Assembly (NCBI GenBank): GCA_902728285.1
Contig: CACVBU010001205.1
Span: 1-64,000 of the forward strand
Source: Clytia hemisphaerica
Lineage: Eukaryota; Cnidaria; Hydrozoa; Leptothecata; Clytiidae
Reading direction: 5' to 3'
DNA length: 64,000 nucleotides
The notes under the pieces are model-generated. The model saw nothing but the letters and a program-made list of their open reading frames with translations. It searched no databases and was not told the DNA's origin. A program made the translations under genes and the position numbers. Shown here in pieces: positions 25,301 to 33,691 of the stretch (the first letter of the stretch is position 1; each line of letters starts with the position of its first letter).

Positions 25301-26303
25301 GTTGCTGTTATCGAAGCAATGAAGTTACAAAATGCTTTGACAATGGGTAAAGGTGGAATAGTAAGTACCAAGCAGACTGTTTCCGTCCTGCATTCTAATT
25401 GTTTTAAAGTGGGCAGAAAGTTGTTGCTCTTTTGACGTCAATGCAATCAGTTTTTTTCAATCTTCAAAATTTATGTCCGCTTTTTGCCTTTTCTGACAAT
25501 TAGATTGGACAGGACAAAAAGTCTAAACTAAAGCTCAAAGCTCCTTTTGTAGACGTCGCTTTATTTTCTTTGACCACACTAAATTATATTTGAAACAAGG
25601 CCAGACCGAACGCCCTTTACTATGTTTCTTTCATTCATGTTCTATAAGGTTTTATGTCTTGTTTATATGGAGGCCACCAGTCATATTTTGCGTGAAAGTG
25701 TGACTTGGGGGAAAGTTTGGGTGGGGACAAGCTGGAGTTTTTACAAGCTCTTATTTGATTTGGTTGGTCGTTAAGATGTAATAAAAGAATCTTATTACTT
25801 TTTCTAAAGAACGCGTCATCTCTATCACTTTAAATGACCAATTCGTGAAGTATCTTGTAAAAACTCCAAGGCATCTCAAAGTTTGAGGCATGAAGCGTGG
25901 GACCACCCGTTTTTGACTACAGTCAACTCTCTTTAGTTCAAATCTCTATTATTCGAATCTCTTTGTAATTCGAATTTAGATATTGGTCCCCTCAGCTGGA
26001 AAGTGGTTCAAATTACTCTCTGTAATTCGAATATTTCTCTTATTCGAATAAAATCTTTGGTCCCTTGAAGCTGAAATGAAAGAGAGTCAACTGTTTTTTT
26101 TTCTGAAATAACGAAATGTTCAATTTATCATGAGAATGTGAAAGGTTGCGGCTAGGTGCCTCCATATATCCATATTTTAATCAAATATAGTAAACTATAT
26201 AGTAAACACTTTTTATCCTTCTATCATTTAGGTAAAAAAGATTCATGTTTCTCCTGGCCAAAATCTAAACGAAGACGATCTCATTTTGGAACTGGAAGAA
26301 TAA
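10302..26303 (+). CDS. PCCA: Propionyl-CoA carboxylase alpha chain, mitochondrial (22 exons)
   Basis: Exons: 10302-10364, 14495-14521, 15254-15301, 15545-15613, 15925-16038, 16367-16420, 16625-16793, 17113-17294, 18165-18191, 19656-19723, 20101-20244, 20658-20808, 21097-21240, 21738-21924, 22422-22527, 22878-22968, 23619-23720, 24210-24260, 24634-24699, 24963-25037, 25283-25360, 26232-26303. The join is in frame and gives 695 aa, close to animal PCCA. The enzyme carboxylates propionyl-CoA to methylmalonyl-CoA in the mitochondrial matrix, as an alpha/beta complex with PCCB. In order: a transit peptide (about 1-30); the biotin carboxylase start [23 protein letters not shown]; the ATP-grasp glycine loop GGGGKG (192-197); [23 protein letters not shown] (to about 328); a diverged linker domain; and a biotinyl domain with MPG and EAMKLQ, biotinyl-Lys about 660. 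The region from ANRGE onward is secure. Exons 1 and 2 are inferred from splice sites and frame. Methylcrotonyl-CoA carboxylase alpha is the alternative, but the linker and GDKIESK segment favour PCCA. Confidence 0.93.
10591..11821. mobile_element. Duplicated/nested MITE, GCAGTTAG..TCACACTA ends
   Basis: A unit of about 530 bp is present twice in direct orientation. The shared TCACACTA lies at 10601 and 11131, and the copies stay alignable to about 11,655. The outer ends are inverted repeats: GCAGTTAGAGTCACACTAA at 10591 and TTAGCGTCCC-type complement ending GTGACTAACTGC at 11821. The same termini occur internally at 11124 and 11737. The structure therefore looks like one element with a tandem duplication, or two nested copies. 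It lies in PCCA intron 1. Its open frames are short and unlikely to be coding. Confidence 0.75.
11656..11823. repeat. Two-copy 84-bp tandem repeat at the right end of the duplicated MITE
   Basis: The block starting GAGAGTCA, with ACGATATAGCGCTTTCGCAG inside and GTGACTAACTGC at the end, begins at 11656 and 11740. The copies differ by several substitutions. Each copy ends with the element's inverted terminal sequence, so the right end of the element has been duplicated. Confidence 0.85.
12391..12786. mobile_element. 396-bp G-rich MITE-like element in PCCA intron 1
   Basis: The ends ATCATAGTTTGCA (12391) and TGCAAACTATGAT (12786) are perfect inverted repeats, followed inward by C-rich and G-rich runs that also pair. 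The interior has repeated GGGGGG tracts, for example 12455-12530 and 12735-12765. It is non-coding. It inserted in intron 1, and no target duplication is clear. Confidence 0.78.
14030..14320. repeat. Cluster of GGAACATTT/GAACGTTC imperfect repeats
   Basis: Short related words recur within 290 bp on both strands: GGAACATTTA, AGAAACGTTCCT, GAATGTTCTTGAACATTCTT, GGAACATTC and GGAATGTTTG. The pattern looks like a decayed foldback element with subterminal repeats, located in PCCA intron 1 just upstream of exon 2. The boundaries are uncertain. Confidence 0.45.
14495..14521 (+). CDS. PCCA: PCCA exon 2: 27-nt microexon (inferred)
   Basis: Nine codons (RHASTTNSK) lie between the acceptor TTCATTTTTTTAG and the donor GTAATT, phase 0 at both ends. 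Together with exon 1 it completes a plausible presequence. It joins directly to [12 protein letters not shown] in exon 3. It is too short for similarity evidence, so the call rests on splice sites and frame. Confidence 0.65.
16086..16170. mobile_element. Partial copy of the CAACAGCTG MITE family (PCCA intron 5)
   Basis: The right half of the family consensus is recognisable as AACAGCTGTTGGGTC, then CAGAAGACATTGCAGT and TATCAT. Full-length relatives lie at 19053-19213, 20280-20441 and 38576-38722. The left end is missing or diverged. Confidence 0.65.
17473..18052. mobile_element. 580-bp foldback element in PCCA intron 8
   Basis: The ends CTCAGGCATTTTAAGGC and GCCTTAAAATGCCTGAG are inverted, and the two halves pair over most of their length. 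Four TGACGTCA cores occur, mostly as GCTGACGTCAGC, an extended palindrome. No coding sequence is present. The resemblance to the 8247-8867 element is limited to the palindromic build and the TGACGTCA/GCTGACGTCA sites. Confidence 0.88.
18165..18191 (+). CDS. PCCA: PCCA exon 9: 27-nt microexon
   Basis: The nine codons IMADSHGNC sit between the acceptor CTTTTCACTTAG and the donor GTAAGT. They fill exactly the gap between exon 8, ending HIEIQ, and exon 10, starting VYLNERECS. In the family this stretch is the GD-HGN strand before the ERECS motif. The exon follows intron 8, which carries a 580-bp foldback element, and precedes intron 9, which carries three inverted-repeat elements. Confidence 0.9.
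18383..19015. mobile_element. 633-bp foldback element with CCGGGTGACCCACG ends (PCCA intron 9)
   Basis: The left end ATACCGGGTGACCCACGAAA (18383) matches the reverse complement of the right end, which finishes TCACCCGGTAT at 19015. Pairing continues inward through GGCCGAACAAATGTCCCAAA and the TAAGTTAGGATATCTACTTT blocks to near the centre. It is non-coding. The TA at both ends could be part of a TA target duplication, which would suit a Tc1/mariner-type origin, but this is not proven. Confidence 0.88.
19053..19213. mobile_element. 161-bp palindromic MITE, CAACAGCTG family (PCCA intron 9)
   Basis: The left half runs CATGATATGC..ATTGCAATAATGTCT to CAACAGCTGATTGGTTG-like sequence. The right half is its inverted counterpart, ending GACATTGCAATGGCGC and TATCGTG. 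The centre is GACGTAAAATCAGTCAATAC. It is the best-preserved member of a family with at least four copies in the window. Confidence 0.85.
19313..19580. mobile_element. 268-bp MITE-like element with short TIRs (PCCA intron 9)
   Basis: ACCCTTCTCACAAACCCGGT at the left and ACCAGGTCTGTGAGAAGGGT at the right are inverted repeats of about 20 bp with two mismatches. The interior is not palindromic. A minus-strand open frame spans it but shows no family resemblance, so it is treated as non-coding. Confidence 0.6.
20280..20441. mobile_element. 162-bp palindromic MITE, CAACAGCTG family (PCCA intron 11)
   Basis: It opens CATGATATGACCTACCATTG with GCAATGTCTTCTGATATTAC next, and closes GAAGACATTGCAGTAGTG and ATATCATG. 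The central segment GACGTAAAATCAGTTAATAC matches the 19053-19213 copy. It is more diverged than that copy. Confidence 0.82.
23306..23588. mobile_element. 283-bp MITE with TCAATGAAGT..AAGCCC ends (PCCA intron 16)
   Basis: The left TIR, TCAATGAAGTATAAGCCC-AAGGGCTAG, is mirrored by the right CTAGCCCTTCGGGCTTACACTTCATTGA. The subterminal GCGAATCT and AGATTCTC blocks also pair. Related AAGCCC-AAGGGCT termini appear at 2535-2570 and 49633-49751, suggesting a wider family. Confidence 0.8.
23907..24048. mobile_element. 142-bp MITE, GGAGTTTTTACAAG family, copy 1 (PCCA intron 17)
   Basis: The ends AGATGAAGTTTTTATAAG and CTTGTAAAAACTCCATCT are inverted. The interior shares GACCAACCAAATCAAATAAG and an ACGCGTTCTTTAGAAA-type block with the inverted copy at 25733-25868. 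Two opposed copies thus lie in the same gene. Confidence 0.82.
25107..25234. repeat. 128-bp near-perfect hairpin in PCCA intron 20
   Basis: AACAACAAAATTGAAATA..CCGCCAAGAATAAGAACG and its inverted partner meet at a centre reading AACACTAAGGTGTTAGTGTT. The palindrome ends 48 bp before exon 21, which encodes the biotin attachment site. It is probably a small foldback MITE. In RNA it would form a long stem next to the acceptor. Confidence 0.82.
25733..25868. mobile_element. 136-bp MITE, GGAGTTTTTACAAG family, copy 2 (PCCA intron 21)
   Basis: The ends TGGAGTTTTTACAAG and CTTGTAAAAACTCCA form a perfect 15-bp inverted pair. The interior is the reverse complement of the copy at 23907-24048. Confidence 0.84.
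25920..26093. mobile_element. 174-bp pogo/Tigger-like MITE (PCCA intron 21)
   Basis: The element starts CAGTCAACTCTCTTT and ends AAAGAGAGTCAACTG. Internal TTATTCGAAT and GTAATTCGAAT words recur. Termini of the CAGT-GACTCTC type with TTCGAA repeats are typical of pogo-related Tc1/mariner elements. TA flanks the left side only. The assignment is by resemblance. Confidence 0.65.
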
Positions 26304-27128
26304 ACGACTTTTTATTCAATGATTAGGCAAATATATCGCATACACAGTGCTTATTTTTATACAAGGTTTCTCCCATAAATTGACTTAAATTTTCAATGCT
26401 TAACAGTTAAAAAAAGGATACTTTGACAGAATACCCAGGGGCCGTCCACATAATACGTACGCACTAAGGAGGGAGGAAGGGGTCTTCTCAAAAGCGTATG
26501 CTTGCGTACAGGGGGAGGGGGTACTCGATTTTTGACATTTTAGTGCGTACGTACTATGTGGACGGCCCCCTAGGCTGTCTGGATTAACTTTTTGAGATAT
26601 CAATTTTTTTAGCTGACTTTCCTATCAACATTATTTTTCGAACTGTTCGATAACAGTCAATAAATTTCTTAGATGATTTTCTTAACTTTATATTTTTTAG
26701 TTCAATATCACGTCAGAATTATTACTGATGAGTAAAATTTTAAATTTTTATCATCAACATGAAAAATATGAGCAATCTGATTGGCTAAAAACGCGTACAC
26801 AAATGCTGTATTTCATATTGTACCGTACAAATACAAGACTGCGTTCAAAAAGGGGTCTGGTAAGCGAGAGATCATATTTCGTAGAAATGATTAGAAAGGC
26901 TTTCTCTTCGCTAGCAATGCAGTAGCCCCTGCAGTACATAGCAAGTTATCAAAAGAGTTTACGAAAAGAATGTTTTGATCTTTTTAATGGCCATTTGATT
27001 CTTTTTCGAATGTTTTGATGATTTCATCTAAATAAAAGTAAAAGAAAAAAAAATGTTGGAAGAGCAAAAACAAAACAAAGAAGAAAGAGACACAAAATGA
27101 TATTTTTCAAGTTGATGATAAATCAGTC
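26304..27128. other. PCCA 3' flank, no further gene recognised
   Basis: The stop codon is at 26301-26303. Transcription probably ends within a few hundred bases, and an AATAAA lies near 26,660. Apart from the MITE at 26437-26571, nothing is recognised. Confidence 0.4.
26437..26571. mobile_element. 135-bp MITE with GGGGCCGTCCACA termini
   Basis: AGGGGCCGTCCACATAATAC and its inverted counterpart GTACTATGTGGACGGCCCCCT bound a G-rich interior. Inner ACGTACGCACTAA and TAGTGCGTACGTA also pair. Termini of this kind recur in many invertebrate genomes as short non-autonomous DNA elements. It lies just downstream of PCCA. Confidence 0.8.
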
Positions 27129-27271
27129 ATCACACTTTTACTCGTACAATATAGGATATATTTTTCTTGTTCAGAGTTTTCTGTATTTTCCTCGCCTAAA
27201 AGCTCGGAAAATATAACGAAAAATCTGAACTCGAAAAAATATATCTCCTATTGTACTCGGTACCGTGTGAT
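27129..27271. mobile_element. 143-bp inverted-repeat element
   Basis: ATCACAC..ACTCGTACAATATAGG at the left pairs with CCTATTGTACTCGG..GTGTGAT at the right. The inner TTCCTCG/CTCGGAAAATA blocks pair too. It is non-coding and resembles the neighbouring palindrome at 27352-27500 in its CTCG/GAAAAT words. Confidence 0.75.
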
Positions 27272-27351
27272 ACCTATCTATGACATATTTATGAATTTTT
27301 ATGAAATATACTATCAAAAATGAAAAACAATTCACCCCTTGCTTCGTATAT

Positions 27352-27500
27352 GTAATCACATGATAACGAGTGCAATTCGAATATAATCGCACGAGTGATT
27401 TTTTTGTTATTAATTTTCCGAGTCCGAAAGGACGAGGAAAATTCGAAACAAAAAAATCACGAGTGCAATTTTCGAATTGTACGAGTTATTATGTGATTAC
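27352..27500. mobile_element. 149-bp palindrome
   Basis: GTAATCACATGATAACGAG at the left end and ACGAGTTATTATGTGATTAC at the right end are inverted. The arms continue through GCAATTCGAA and CACGAGTGATTTTTTTGT to a centre at CCGAGTCCGAAAGGACGAGG. Following DNA (27,740-27,800) carries two copies of ATTAACGATTAATTGCTCTC. Confidence 0.8.
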
Positions 27501-28244
27501 GAGCTAATCGCACAATGGCTTTCACTACTTTTTCCCAGTTAGGAAAGTAAATTACAGAAATTACACTGAGAGTTTTATATTTTTCTCTTCTCTTTATGTC
27601 TTTCTTTTATTGTTGTTTATTGATTTTCTTTCTCACAAAATAAATTTCGAATGCAATTAAAACGTTCGATGCAAAAAAAAATGTAAGAAAAAACATTAAA
27701 ATCAATTTTGTAAACATTGGCGCGGCATTGGAGAGTGTGATTAACGATTAATTGCTCTCTACAGGATGCAATTAACGATTAATTGCTCTCTTTGAGGGCG
27801 TGCCAAATAAGAAAAAATAACCCATCGTGCGATTAATGTGATAACTTTTTTTTTTTGGCCTTCTGATAAAAAAGAGAGTTAGAGATGTTAAAACGATATT
27901 TTGGAATTTCATTCCCAGTTCGTCCCATTTCGTTTTCCCACATATTTGGCAAACAATTCTTACACTTATTACATTAGCTATTAATTCCCACGTCTCAGAT
28001 GCAATTAAAGTATAAGGCCCTAGGAATAAAAACACAAAAAAGGCAGACTAAGGAGGCAAGATGAGAAGTTTTTGAAAGTGGTCGAAATACACTGATCTAG
28101 GTACCAAAGGATATGAGCAACAGAGGAAATAGAATAGAGACATAAGTGTGCAGTAATGGAAACAGTATATTTCGAAACGTAAACAAGAAGGCCGAAAATG
28201 TATAATAGAACTTGGGATGACATTGGGGATGCATCCTGAGAGCC

Positions 28245-28412
28245 TAACCCGTTTTGACGACGGGTGTCCTGTGTAACCCGTTTTTATATATGACGGGGGT
28301 CTTACTTAGCCTGTGTTGATGACAGGTGTCGCCTAAGCCCCGTTTTGATGACGGAGGTTGATAAGCCCCGTTTTGATGACGGAGACTTATACGCCCCGTA
28401 TAAGACGGAGGC
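28245..28412. repeat. Degenerate minisatellite, CCCCGTTTTGATGACGGAGG unit
   Basis: Five or more imperfect units of about 30-40 bp follow one another. Each has a CCCGT..GACGGG-type hairpin, as in AGCCCCGTTTTGATGACGGA. Unit spacing is irregular. Each unit can fold back on itself. Confidence 0.75.
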
Positions 28413-28462
28413 TAAAAAATAAACAGGGAGGTTGCCCTGGCGAACCTTAACACCGTTGGGAC

Positions 28463-28771
28463 TACCTTAAAGGAAGAAATTTTGGCGGAAAGAAAATTTG
28501 GCGGATTTGGCGGATTTGACTGAAATCCGTCAAATTAAGTTCCCGCCAAAATTTCTTTTTTCCGCCATCCGCCAAATTAAATTCCCGCCAAATTAAACAT
28601 TTTGAAAATATGATCTCTTTTAAGGTGTTTTTGCTATTTTTTCGCTGTTTTGACGCCATCTTAAGGTTAAATTTTTAAGCGACCGCCAAATTAAATTCCC
28701 GCCAAATTTAGTTTTTTCGTCCATCCGCCAAATTAAATTCCCGCCAAAATTTCTTCCTTTAACTTAAGGTA
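28463..28771. mobile_element. 309-bp MITE, TACCTTAA..GGAAGAAATTTTGGCGG ends
   Basis: The left end, TACCTTAAAGGAAGAAATTT, matches the complement of the right end, AAATTTCTTCCTTTAACTTAAGGTA, apart from a 3-nt insertion. The outermost TA pairs suggest a TA target site. CCGCCAAATTAAATTCCCGC recurs three times inside. A left-truncated relative lies at 5590-5860. A minus-strand open frame across it is an artefact of the repeat. Confidence 0.82.
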
Positions 28772-30038
28772 CAGTGTGCGAACCTAATCCAGATCTAACT
28801 GGATCCTTGACCTTAGGGGATTAATCTAAGTAACTGACTACTGACATGCAACGGTTACGGAGTAACCCTACACTAGAACTAAACGTATCATGATGCATCC
28901 CAAATGACCTAATCTCTGTTATTCGAGCTGTGACACTCATGGTACGTAGTGGTCTATGCGTCTTTAAATGATTTTGTTTTATCAGGCTTCCCAAAGTGCC
29001 ATGTAAGGGGGGGGGGGTTCACTTTTACGGTACGACGGTATTGGGCCTTTTTTCCCCCGGTAAATCGGTATTACCAGAAAAAACAACGGGATTACGGTAT
29101 TTCACTTTCTACCGGTATCGGTATTTAGGTAATTCGGCTTCTTTTATACGTACGGTATTTGTTTTTGTCGGTATGACGGTTAAGACCCCTAAGTCAAAGA
29201 TCTAATAGGTGCAAATCGGTAGGAATGCCCCAATGCCCCATCTCCAGAATTGTGACCCCATCACCCCCATCAATATGTCTTCTGTCTTGTCCACAAAGTG
29301 TTTCTGTTCCTGAGTACAAGACCCCGCCAGCTGCATAATTTATTCCGCGAGTTTGAGAATTTTACATGGAATCAAAATAAAGGTTTATCAAATTTTCAAG
29401 ATGGTGGCGTTGTTTTGATGTTTTGACCGCGATTTGTTCAAAAGTTTTCAAGCTCAAAAATTGTTAGAAAGTTTAGGCACGAAACCACATTACTTTTAAG
29501 GTAAGTTTCTCTCTTCACCTAAGTCTTAGTCTGGACCCATACAAATTTTTACTCCATTTCACAAAGCTCACATGAGATAAAAATTAGTATGGTAGAATTG
29601 GAGATTTTGAATTTGCCACCAGAAAAAAACCGTTTGAAAACTGGCCAATCAGAATTTTGTTGCATAAATTTTTCGGGAGAACAATAGACATAATCGGCCA
29701 ATCAGAAGCGTTTCTACAAAAAATTGTAGAAATTTTTGTCCAAAACTACCCGTCTACTATCGAGTTCAGAAAAAATCGTGAGTAGACGGGGCCCCATCTA
29801 CCTAAGTCTAAAATGACATTTCAATGTAATATGAGGTTACCCCTCCAGAATAGGGACATGTTATACCAGCTAGAAGGGTTGTGGTGTGTGGCTTTTTTAC
29901 AGCAGGACAGATGTGAGGTGAGGTCAGTGAATTAGCCCACTCCTCCAGAGTTCTAGAGCTTTAGCCTGGGCGGCCACCAAAACACCGTTGGAAAATCAGA
30001 TAAGAGCAAGCACGTTAGTACCGCACAAGATGAGATTA
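28772..30038. other. Intergenic sequence, no gene recognised
   Basis: It contains a G-run at about 29,006 followed by a series of ACGGTA/CGGTATT words, and a short GTAGACG/CGTCTAC inverted pair near 29,750-29,790. No coding region is supported. Confidence 0.4.
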
Positions 30039-30250
30039 TACCGTAACTCGACATCCCTCGTCTAGCTAAATTCGACACCCTTTTCTACAGCTGAAAAATG
30101 AAAAAAAGTTCCAAATTATTTTTCTTTGCTTAGTGGTAAGGGAGGATAAATCTTTTTTCAATCACCGATCCAACTTTCATATTATTCCTATCTCTAAAGA
30201 AGGGTGTCGAAATTAGAAGACGGGTGTCGAGATTAGACCAACTTACGGTA
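30039..30250. mobile_element. 212-bp MITE, TACCGTAAGTTGG..TCGACA family, copy 1
   Basis: TACCGTAACTCGACATCCC at the left pairs imperfectly with AGACCAACTTACGGTA at the right. Inner TTCGACACCCTT and AAGGGTGTCGAAATT pair well. A second copy with the same ends lies at 33692-33926. Terminal TA suggests a TA target site. Confidence 0.8.
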
Positions 30251-30260
30251 TACAGTATAA

Positions 30261-30478
30261 TGCTTTTGTTGTTCTGTAAATTTCTTTTTGGATTAAGAAA
30301 TTCCATCTTTTATTGTTCTAATGATTATAATATTTATTTATAATATGCTTTGTTGTCTTTTTAATCTTTGTGTAAACTTGCATATGTTTTGCATACTTTC
30401 CAACTAAATCCAACAACCGCTTTTTCGTTCCTGTATGTTTGGATACATTTTCAAGATAGCGGATGGCATGGAATCGCA
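30261..30478. repeat. Direct duplication, upstream copy (5' region of the 30.4-kb frame)
   Basis: Sequence from TGTTGTTCTGT..TTTCTTTTTGGATTAAGAAA through TTTATTGTTCTAATGATTAT recurs at 31171-31315. The similarity continues more loosely to TTCAAGATAGCGGATGG here, against TTCAAGATGGCGGATGG in the other copy. Both copies precede an open reading frame, as though a promoter plus translation start had been duplicated. Confidence 0.85.
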
Positions 30479-30479
30479 G

Positions 30480-30937
30480 ACACAGCAACAAAGAACACAA
30501 GAGTAACAACACAAATTCATGGATCTCTTGAGGGAAAGGAAGTTCTTTCAATCGTTAAAAAAATAAAAACAGAAAAAGAAAGCAAAGAAAAGGCAAAGGA
30601 AGAAAGAAAAAGCAAGAAACAACAAGAGATAAAGGCATTTTATAAGTGCAAAGAACAGTACCTTTGTGTTGAAGAATGTAAAGCTATGCATTTAAAAGAA
30701 TGTCCATCATGTCACAACATTCTGAAATCTGTGTGTAGCAAATCTGGTTGCCTTCAAGATGGAAGAAAGCCAGTAATGATTGCTGCTGCCTCTGCCCAAA
30801 AAACCAACAGGAAGCATGATATGATCTCTGATGATGATAATTTTAATACCGACAGCAATGAACTAAAAATTATATTCACTCATCTCTTAGAACAAGCACT
30901 TCAAAAATCCATAACATTAGACATAAACTCAAACTGA
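30480..30937 (+). pseudogene. Decayed open frame with Lys/Glu-rich helix and Cys-rich zinc-finger-like motif
   Basis: A frame of about 150 codons is open to a stop at 30935-30937. It has a charged stretch rich in KEK/KEERKSKK, then a cysteine cluster of the pattern C-x5-C-x3-C-x8-C-x2-C-x7-C-x4-C (around YLCVEEC, KECPSCH and SVCSKSGC) and an acidic tail. There is no usable ATG ahead of it in frame. The position equivalent to the ATG of the downstream copy reads ATA. I do not recognise the family by name. The Cys pattern suggests zinc binding, and the duplicated flanks suggest a transposon-carried gene. It could instead be an internal exon whose partners are not visible. Confidence 0.5.
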
Positions 30938-31170
30938 AAAATCACCAGCGAAGGTAAAAAATAATCCTTATTCAGCTGACGGTAAATTATTCTCCTGGGA
31001 ATAGAGCCGCCAAATGATCAAATCAAAATATTGATAATGTGTGACGTCACAATTACTGCTTTTCAGTTTGTGTGTTTTGAAAGTTTGATGTGTGTACTCC
31101 GTCTTCGTGGAATTTCTTAATGGCATGAAAACAGAATATGCAATGTCTTCAAGAACATATTTCTAAAAGC

Positions 31171-31315
31171 CTTATGTTGTTCTGTGAATATTTCTTTTTG
31201 GATTAAGAAATTCCATCTTTTATTGTTCTAATGATTATAATATTTCTTTATAAGATGCTTGGTTCCACAGCTTGTTCGTTCCTCTATTTTTGCATACAAT
31301 TCAAGATGGCGGATG
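31171..31315. repeat. Direct duplication, downstream copy
   Basis: Second copy of the block at 30261-30478, shorter by some internal deletions, ending at the start codon context AAGATGGCGGATGG. Confidence 0.85.
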
Positions 31316-31789
31316 GAAAGGCGAAAAGGTCTATTGAATCGATGAAAAAGGTTTGGGCCTATTTGAGTCTTCCAAATAAAGAGGGCAACTTAATTGGCAA
31401 GTGGTTTGCTGTTTGTTATAACTGATTATAAAGGTAAACGTAATGAAACACTTTATATTTCAAAAGTGATTGCACGTTTCCTGCAAGAGGAAAATGGTCC
31501 TGTTGATAAGTTGATCATGAGATCATTAAAGCCAAAATTTGGGTCAGGCACAATATTGGAAGATACCCCAGCTCATCTTCCCCATGATGAGTGTCAATTT
31601 GACCTTTATGATGTGATTGCTGGACCGCTAAAAGTGGATCCACTCAAAGGTTCATCAAAATTTGATGTACCAAGTTATGAAAAAGTGAAAAAAATATTTT
31701 CACTAGTTAAAAAACACGGACAGAAAGAAATTGTAGCTTATTATTTTATTTTTTTAACATTTTTCCAGATTTTTCTAATGTATTCATAG
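31306..31789 (+). pseudogene. Frameshifted reading frame starting MADGKAKR, unknown family
   Basis: An ATG at 31306 opens a frame reading MADGKAKRSIESMKK and then NLIGKWFAVCYN. A stop follows at 31423-31425. The protein-like sequence resumes immediately in another frame (DYKGKRNETLYISKVIARFL, then LKPKFGSGTILEDTPAH and FDLYDVIAGPLKVDPLKG) and stays open to 31789. The one-base shift at about 31,420 marks it as broken, or less likely as a spliced junction. GKWFAV..YISKVI resembles the start of a small beta-barrel reader-type fold, but I cannot name the family. The last 20 residues are hydrophobic, low complexity and probably not genuine. Confidence 0.5.
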
Positions 31790-33691
31790 ATTATTTTCAT
31801 TGTAAGATTTTATTTAATTATTTCTACCTATTTATATTCCATATTATTCAATAGTATTCAAAATTTATTCATAGTGCTTAAAAAATCGATGAATTTTTAC
31901 TGTTCAATTTTAGTATTTTGGTGTACCGCAAAATGTCAGTCTAATATCTCTTACAAAAGTGACCCTATATTTTCCTTACAGCCTTGGGGATCCATTTTTT
32001 TTACTCAAACCCTCCTTTACTGTGCTGAAGCTGCTAGAAAAAAGCTACTTTACTGAGTTATATTCAGAATTCAAATTTTTGTTCATAATTTTCCTCAAAA
32101 ATCTAAAATTTTCCATTACAATTTTTTGTGATAAAGCCCGATAACATTTTCCAGAGAAGTCAAATTGCTCAAATTGCTGCTTGGATCAAATCTCTCATCC
32201 ATAAGTCATATAAAAACCAACATATGGTGTAAGTTTAAAACGAATTTGCTGACCTGTAGCAAGCCAAATTCAATCACTGACATTCTGCGGTACCAGGGCC
32301 TTTTGCGGTACATACACCTGTAAAGACTTTCAAAACTACTAAAAGACACATCAAAACATCAGCCACATGTATTTAGACTTCCTGTCAACAGCCATTTTGT
32401 TTCTAAATGAATCTATGTTTTCATTTTCATTTGTTTTCCTTTTTTCTGCAGAGTCAGCTTTTTCCATAAATTATGCGCGCGCATCAAAATTATCAAAATG
32501 CACGCAAAAGTACTGCTAAGTAATACGCCAAAAGCTGGCCAATCAGGCCGAACCTGCATTGCAGGAAAAAATGTCCCTCATCAGAGGCTACTCAGTGAGA
32601 GTATGGTATTTATGACCCGCCAGTTTGTATTTGTTTACATTTGGTTTGAATTTTGTGCCAAAAAAGCTGTTGATAAGGTTAGCCAATCAGATTCGCACAC
32701 TTCCAATCGAAACAATAATATCATGCGATTTCAACAATTGTTTAACAGCCAATAGAATTCTACAACCAGATTTAGCATCTACAAAAATACCCGGCTACTC
32801 TGTTATTTCTATATTACCTTATTAGGCAATTACTTTTTTATTTTCTGGTTTACGGACATTGTGAGGAAAAGTTTTGGACAGGAGGATGGAAAAATAAATA
32901 AAAATAAAATCAATGTTTTGAATTTGTTTGACTTTCTTTTTAAAAATCTGAAATCGGAGGAAATAATAAAATAAAATTTTATGAAATTTCCTAAGCTAAA
33001 GTATCGATTTTTTAGATTTAAAGACAAAAGAATAAAGTGCAAGATGTTGAATGGATAAAAAACACCAAAAATTAACTGAAACATAAAAATGTACACATAA
33101 AGACTGATAGGTTCCCATTTAGGGTTCAGCCTTAGGGTTCCCACTTTAGGGTTCCCACTGTATAATTTAGTTTGTCCTTTGTAGATAGGGAAATTCCATG
33201 GGGAAGTTCCCTGACATTTAACCCCCTCTTTCTTTCTCTTCTTTTCTTTTGTTTTCCTGTTTAAGTAAAGGTTTTTTTATTTATTTCTTCTTTTTTAAAG
33301 GTCGGAGGAGAAAAAGTAAATAAAAGTTTTTGAAATCTCTATTTTTTTATTTTATTTTTTGGCAAAAATAACGTCTGCAGATCCGTAAACCAATAAATCA
33401 AAAAGTATTTGCCTTACACGAATTAAGAAATTCCAAGTTTAATTAAAACCCCTTTAAAGCCAGCCGTGGTGTTCTTGAATTTAAAAGTAAATAAAAATTG
33501 TGTTAATTTTTTGCGTGTTAGTTTCAAGGCCGTTGAATACATGCCTAGTAATATTCGTGATTCAAGGTATTATTCGTTTTAACTAAATGCTATACTTTGA
33601 AACCACACAAACAGAGTCTACGGGTCTCCAGCTAGGCTAGCACTAAATCTAGCCACTCCAGAAGATTTTTAAATTTTTTCTTCTCAAAACC
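31790..33691. other. Intergenic sequence, no gene recognised
   Basis: AT-rich with pyrimidine runs (33,225-33,350). Three TTAGGGTTC-containing words lie at 33,112-33,160. No coding region, RNA gene or clear inverted-repeat element was identified. Confidence 0.4.

Noticed and set aside
33112..33160. TTAGGGTTC words resembling telomere repeat
   Set aside because: Only about three loosely spaced copies interrupted by other bases; no array and no chromosome-end context.
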